Of a stretch of 64,000 nt of DNA, positions 62,427-64,000 are shown piece after piece. Position 1 is the first letter of the stretch; each line of letters opens with the position of its first letter. Both the position numbers and the translations under genes were made by a program. This DNA comes from Prorocentrum cordatum (Eukaryota > Sar > Dinophyceae > Prorocentrales > Prorocentraceae): assembly GCA_963575745.1 (NCBI GenBank), contig CAUYUJ010014002.1, positions 172,501-236,500 of the forward strand. Reading direction: 5' to 3'. The notes beneath the pieces were generated by a model. That model was not told the origin of the DNA, did not search any database, and was given only the letters and a program-made list of their open reading frames with translations.

Positions 62427-64000
62427 ATGCCCCTTCTATCCTTTACTCCAGATCCCATGCTTCGTCTCGCTCTCTTGCTCATGCGATATGAGCCAAAGCC
62501 TGGGATATGGCAACGCTTGAAGCGTAACACATACCTAAGCTTACCAGCTTGTTTTCGACTTGGTAGCGGAGCTGGCTACACTCTCGTGTGGCTGGCTCTC
62601 GCTCTGATTCCTGTAATCCACGGCACAACTTGGTGGACTACTACTACGGTGGAATACCATGTTGCGCCGGCTCTGCGAGGAGCGGAGCCAGTCCGCGATC
62701 GAGCTAGCGGGGCAACCCGCGAACTCGAGACGCTCTCTCCTACTTCACTGCGCTACTTCACTCTCGACTTCCACCAGATGCCAATCGGCAACTCGATCGA
62801 GAACGTGGTCACCCTGCGGGGCTACCCGCAGCGGGGCCACCTGCATCCCGTGCCAGTCAGGCGCCTCACGGCTACTACGCCAGAGCCTGACAAACCACAG
62901 CCTAAACCAATCACCGAAGCCGAAATGCACATGCACTGGATTAAGATAACTATCTTCGGCATTCTATGGGTAATAATGGGATGTGCTGTGGGATACATGC
63001 GGCAGGGGATGGACGACACGCGTACTACCGGCCCTTCGTGGGACCCTGCCGGTACTACGCCTTTTCGCGAATACGTTCGCGAAGTACATGCATGGATAAA
63101 CGTAACGAGCGGCAATATGACGCCACCTCAACAAGCTGCAGCACTACAACGAGGCCTTCAAGGTCTTGCTCGTCGTATCGCCATGCAGGTCCCCTCCCAG
63201 ATCATCAACTATGGTGTAACTGTCAACGGACAGCCAACGGATGCAGTTACTTATATACTGTACCTATTGAGCACCAAATTTGAAAATCTGGAAGATGAGC
63301 GCCAGCTCAACTCTGGCACTGCCCTTATCGACTTTCGCGTCGAAAGGGGCGAGCGAATCGACTCAGTGTTAGCTCGATTCGAGATGGCCCGTGACGAGGC
63401 TAACTCTGTTGGCTTTGTCATCCCCAACTTTCAGATCCTAACGCTGATCCTTTTCAGAGCGTTAGGCGTTGGCGCGTCACGAGCCCAACACCTGCTGGAG
63501 CCCTTTAATCATCAGATGCCCAGAACACAAGCAGACTATGACAGGCTGCTGACCAGGATGAGGAACTACGGACATGTTGCCGAGCGCTCTCCTGGCAACA
63601 TTGCGGGTATCTTCACAGGGCACCACTCACATGCAGGTGTCTACGCCACGACTGCGGGGTCACCCGCTGGTCCTGGCGAGCCAAGTCCCTGGGCTGACCC
63701 AGCCGATATGCCCAACGAGGCCACTGCCTTCTTAGGGCAGACCGGCCAGGCATCGGCAGAGGCAGCTGAGGCGAACGCCTGGTCGAACTACTCGCCAGGC
63801 GCCGCCTACACTGCAAGCCCGCCCTCGGGCACAACCCTCTGGGGCCAAGCGGAGTCATCCGCTCAAGGGTCTCAGCCACCCTCACCGTTTGAATCTGGCA
63901 CTGACACAGATACCTCATCTGACGATGAGCACAATGGCATAGTCTCTGCTGGTAATGACTATCCAGCGGATGACACTCACCTTTCTGAACAACAAAGAGC
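62427..64000 (+). CDS. Gag region of a Ty1/copia-like retrotransposon, open at the window edge
   Basis: After a TGA at 62397-62399 the frame is open from ATG 62427 to the end of the window (at least 524 codons), so it is incomplete. About residues 245-410 (QVPSQIINYGVTVNGQPTDA, VERGERIDSVLARFEMARDE, PNFQILTLILFRALGVGASR, then RMRNYGHVAERSPGN) have the layout of Gag proteins of dinoflagellate copia-like elements: an 'RFE..R.EA' helix, 'LL.P.NH.MP..Q.D' and 'GHxAERSP'. A Ser/Asp-rich tail follows. Protease, integrase and RT would lie beyond 64000. Oddly, two hydrophobic segments (about residues 51-66 and 171-191, IKITIFGILWVIMGCAVGYM) precede the Gag-like part. No LTR or primer-binding site was identified in 62100-62426. 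The frame is undamaged, so the element could be recent. Confidence 0.65.
   Translation, partial: MPLLSFTPDPMLRLALLLMRYEPKPGIWQRLKRNTYLSLPACFRLGSGAGYTLVWLALALIPVIHGTTWWTTTTVEYHVAPALRGAEPVRDRASGATRELETLSPTSLRYFTLDFHQMPIGNSIENVVTLRGYPQRGHLHPVPVRRLTATTPEPDKPQPKPITEAEMHMHWIKITIFGILWVIMGCAVGYMRQGMDDTRTTGPSWDPAGTTPFREYVREVHAWINVTSGNMTPPQQAAALQRGLQGLARRIAMQVPSQIINYGVTVNGQPTDAVTYILYLLSTKFENLEDERQLNSGTALIDFRVERGERIDSVLARFEMARDEANSVGFVIPNFQILTLILFRALGVGASRAQHLLEPFNHQMPRTQADYDRLLTRMRNYGHVAERSPGNIAGIFTGHHSHAGVYATTAGSPAGPGEPSPWADPADMPNEATAFLGQTGQASAEAAEANAWSNYSPGAAYTASPPSGTTLWGQAESSAQGSQPPSPFESGTDTDTSSDDEHNGIVSAGNDYPADDTHLSEQQR

Overview
The window looks like nuclear DNA of a dinoflagellate. The strongest sign is an exact copy of the 22-nt dinoflagellate trans-spliced leader (DinoSL) at 2873-2894, followed by two truncated relics of the same leader and then a CCCH zinc-finger gene. 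That arrangement is typical of mRNAs that were reverse-transcribed and re-inserted. Other signs agree: coding density is very low, microsatellites are abundant (TAG, CA, GGA, CGT, CCT, ACCAT, GA, AT), related genes form head-to-tail arrays, introns are large and repeat-filled, and retroelement fragments are present. The genus cannot be fixed from the sequence alone.

Layout. 0-7 kb: a TAG microsatellite, the 3' exon of an ABC transporter, a fold-back element, the DinoSL-bearing CCCH zinc-finger retrogene, a CA repeat and pyrimidine-rich tandem repeats. 7.2-10.8 kb: a decayed LINE-like element (endonuclease-like, then RT-like) and a ~100-bp tandem repeat, both bracketed by short CCTAGGG-type arrays. 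11-26 kb: no convincing gene. This part holds a 28-bp perfect palindrome, a nested fold-back element, two arrays of a 77-bp repeat, long GGA/GAT/CGT/CA tracts and several families of small dispersed inverted-repeat elements.

26.7-50.8 kb: a head-to-tail array of four genes for a small secreted protein (signal peptide, Cys/Trp-rich N-terminal part, Ser/Ala linker, GDPH-containing VWD-like part). Copies 3 and 4 are intronless and each 296 aa. Copies 1 and 2 are split at one site by giant introns of 5.3 and 10.4 kb. These introns are built from tandem copies of a composite repeat unit whose left boundary coincides with the predicted 5' splice site. Both split copies give exactly 909 nt when joined at a GA..AG intron. 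This is the most interesting system in the window: a composite, introner-like repeat that appears to have created an intron and then amplified inside it. A detached copy of the intron's 3' end lies at 49.0-49.26 kb with no exon after it.

51.5-56.8 kb: a multi-exon gene for a zinc-binding RBR/IBR-like protein (probably E3-ubiquitin-ligase-like), with consistent GT..AG introns and phases. 57-62.3 kb: GC-rich and repetitive DNA (TCGATC-type arrays, a further copy of the CTTGG-rich array) with no confident gene. 62.4-64.0 kb: an open reading frame running off the window, whose C-terminal two thirds resemble the Gag region of dinoflagellate Ty1/copia-like retrotransposons.

Most long open frames in this window are artefacts of trinucleotide repeats, of high GC content, or of the antisense strand of the CTTGG-rich arrays. 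No tRNA, rRNA or CRISPR array was recognised. Family assignments rest on motif recognition by eye; no database search was run.
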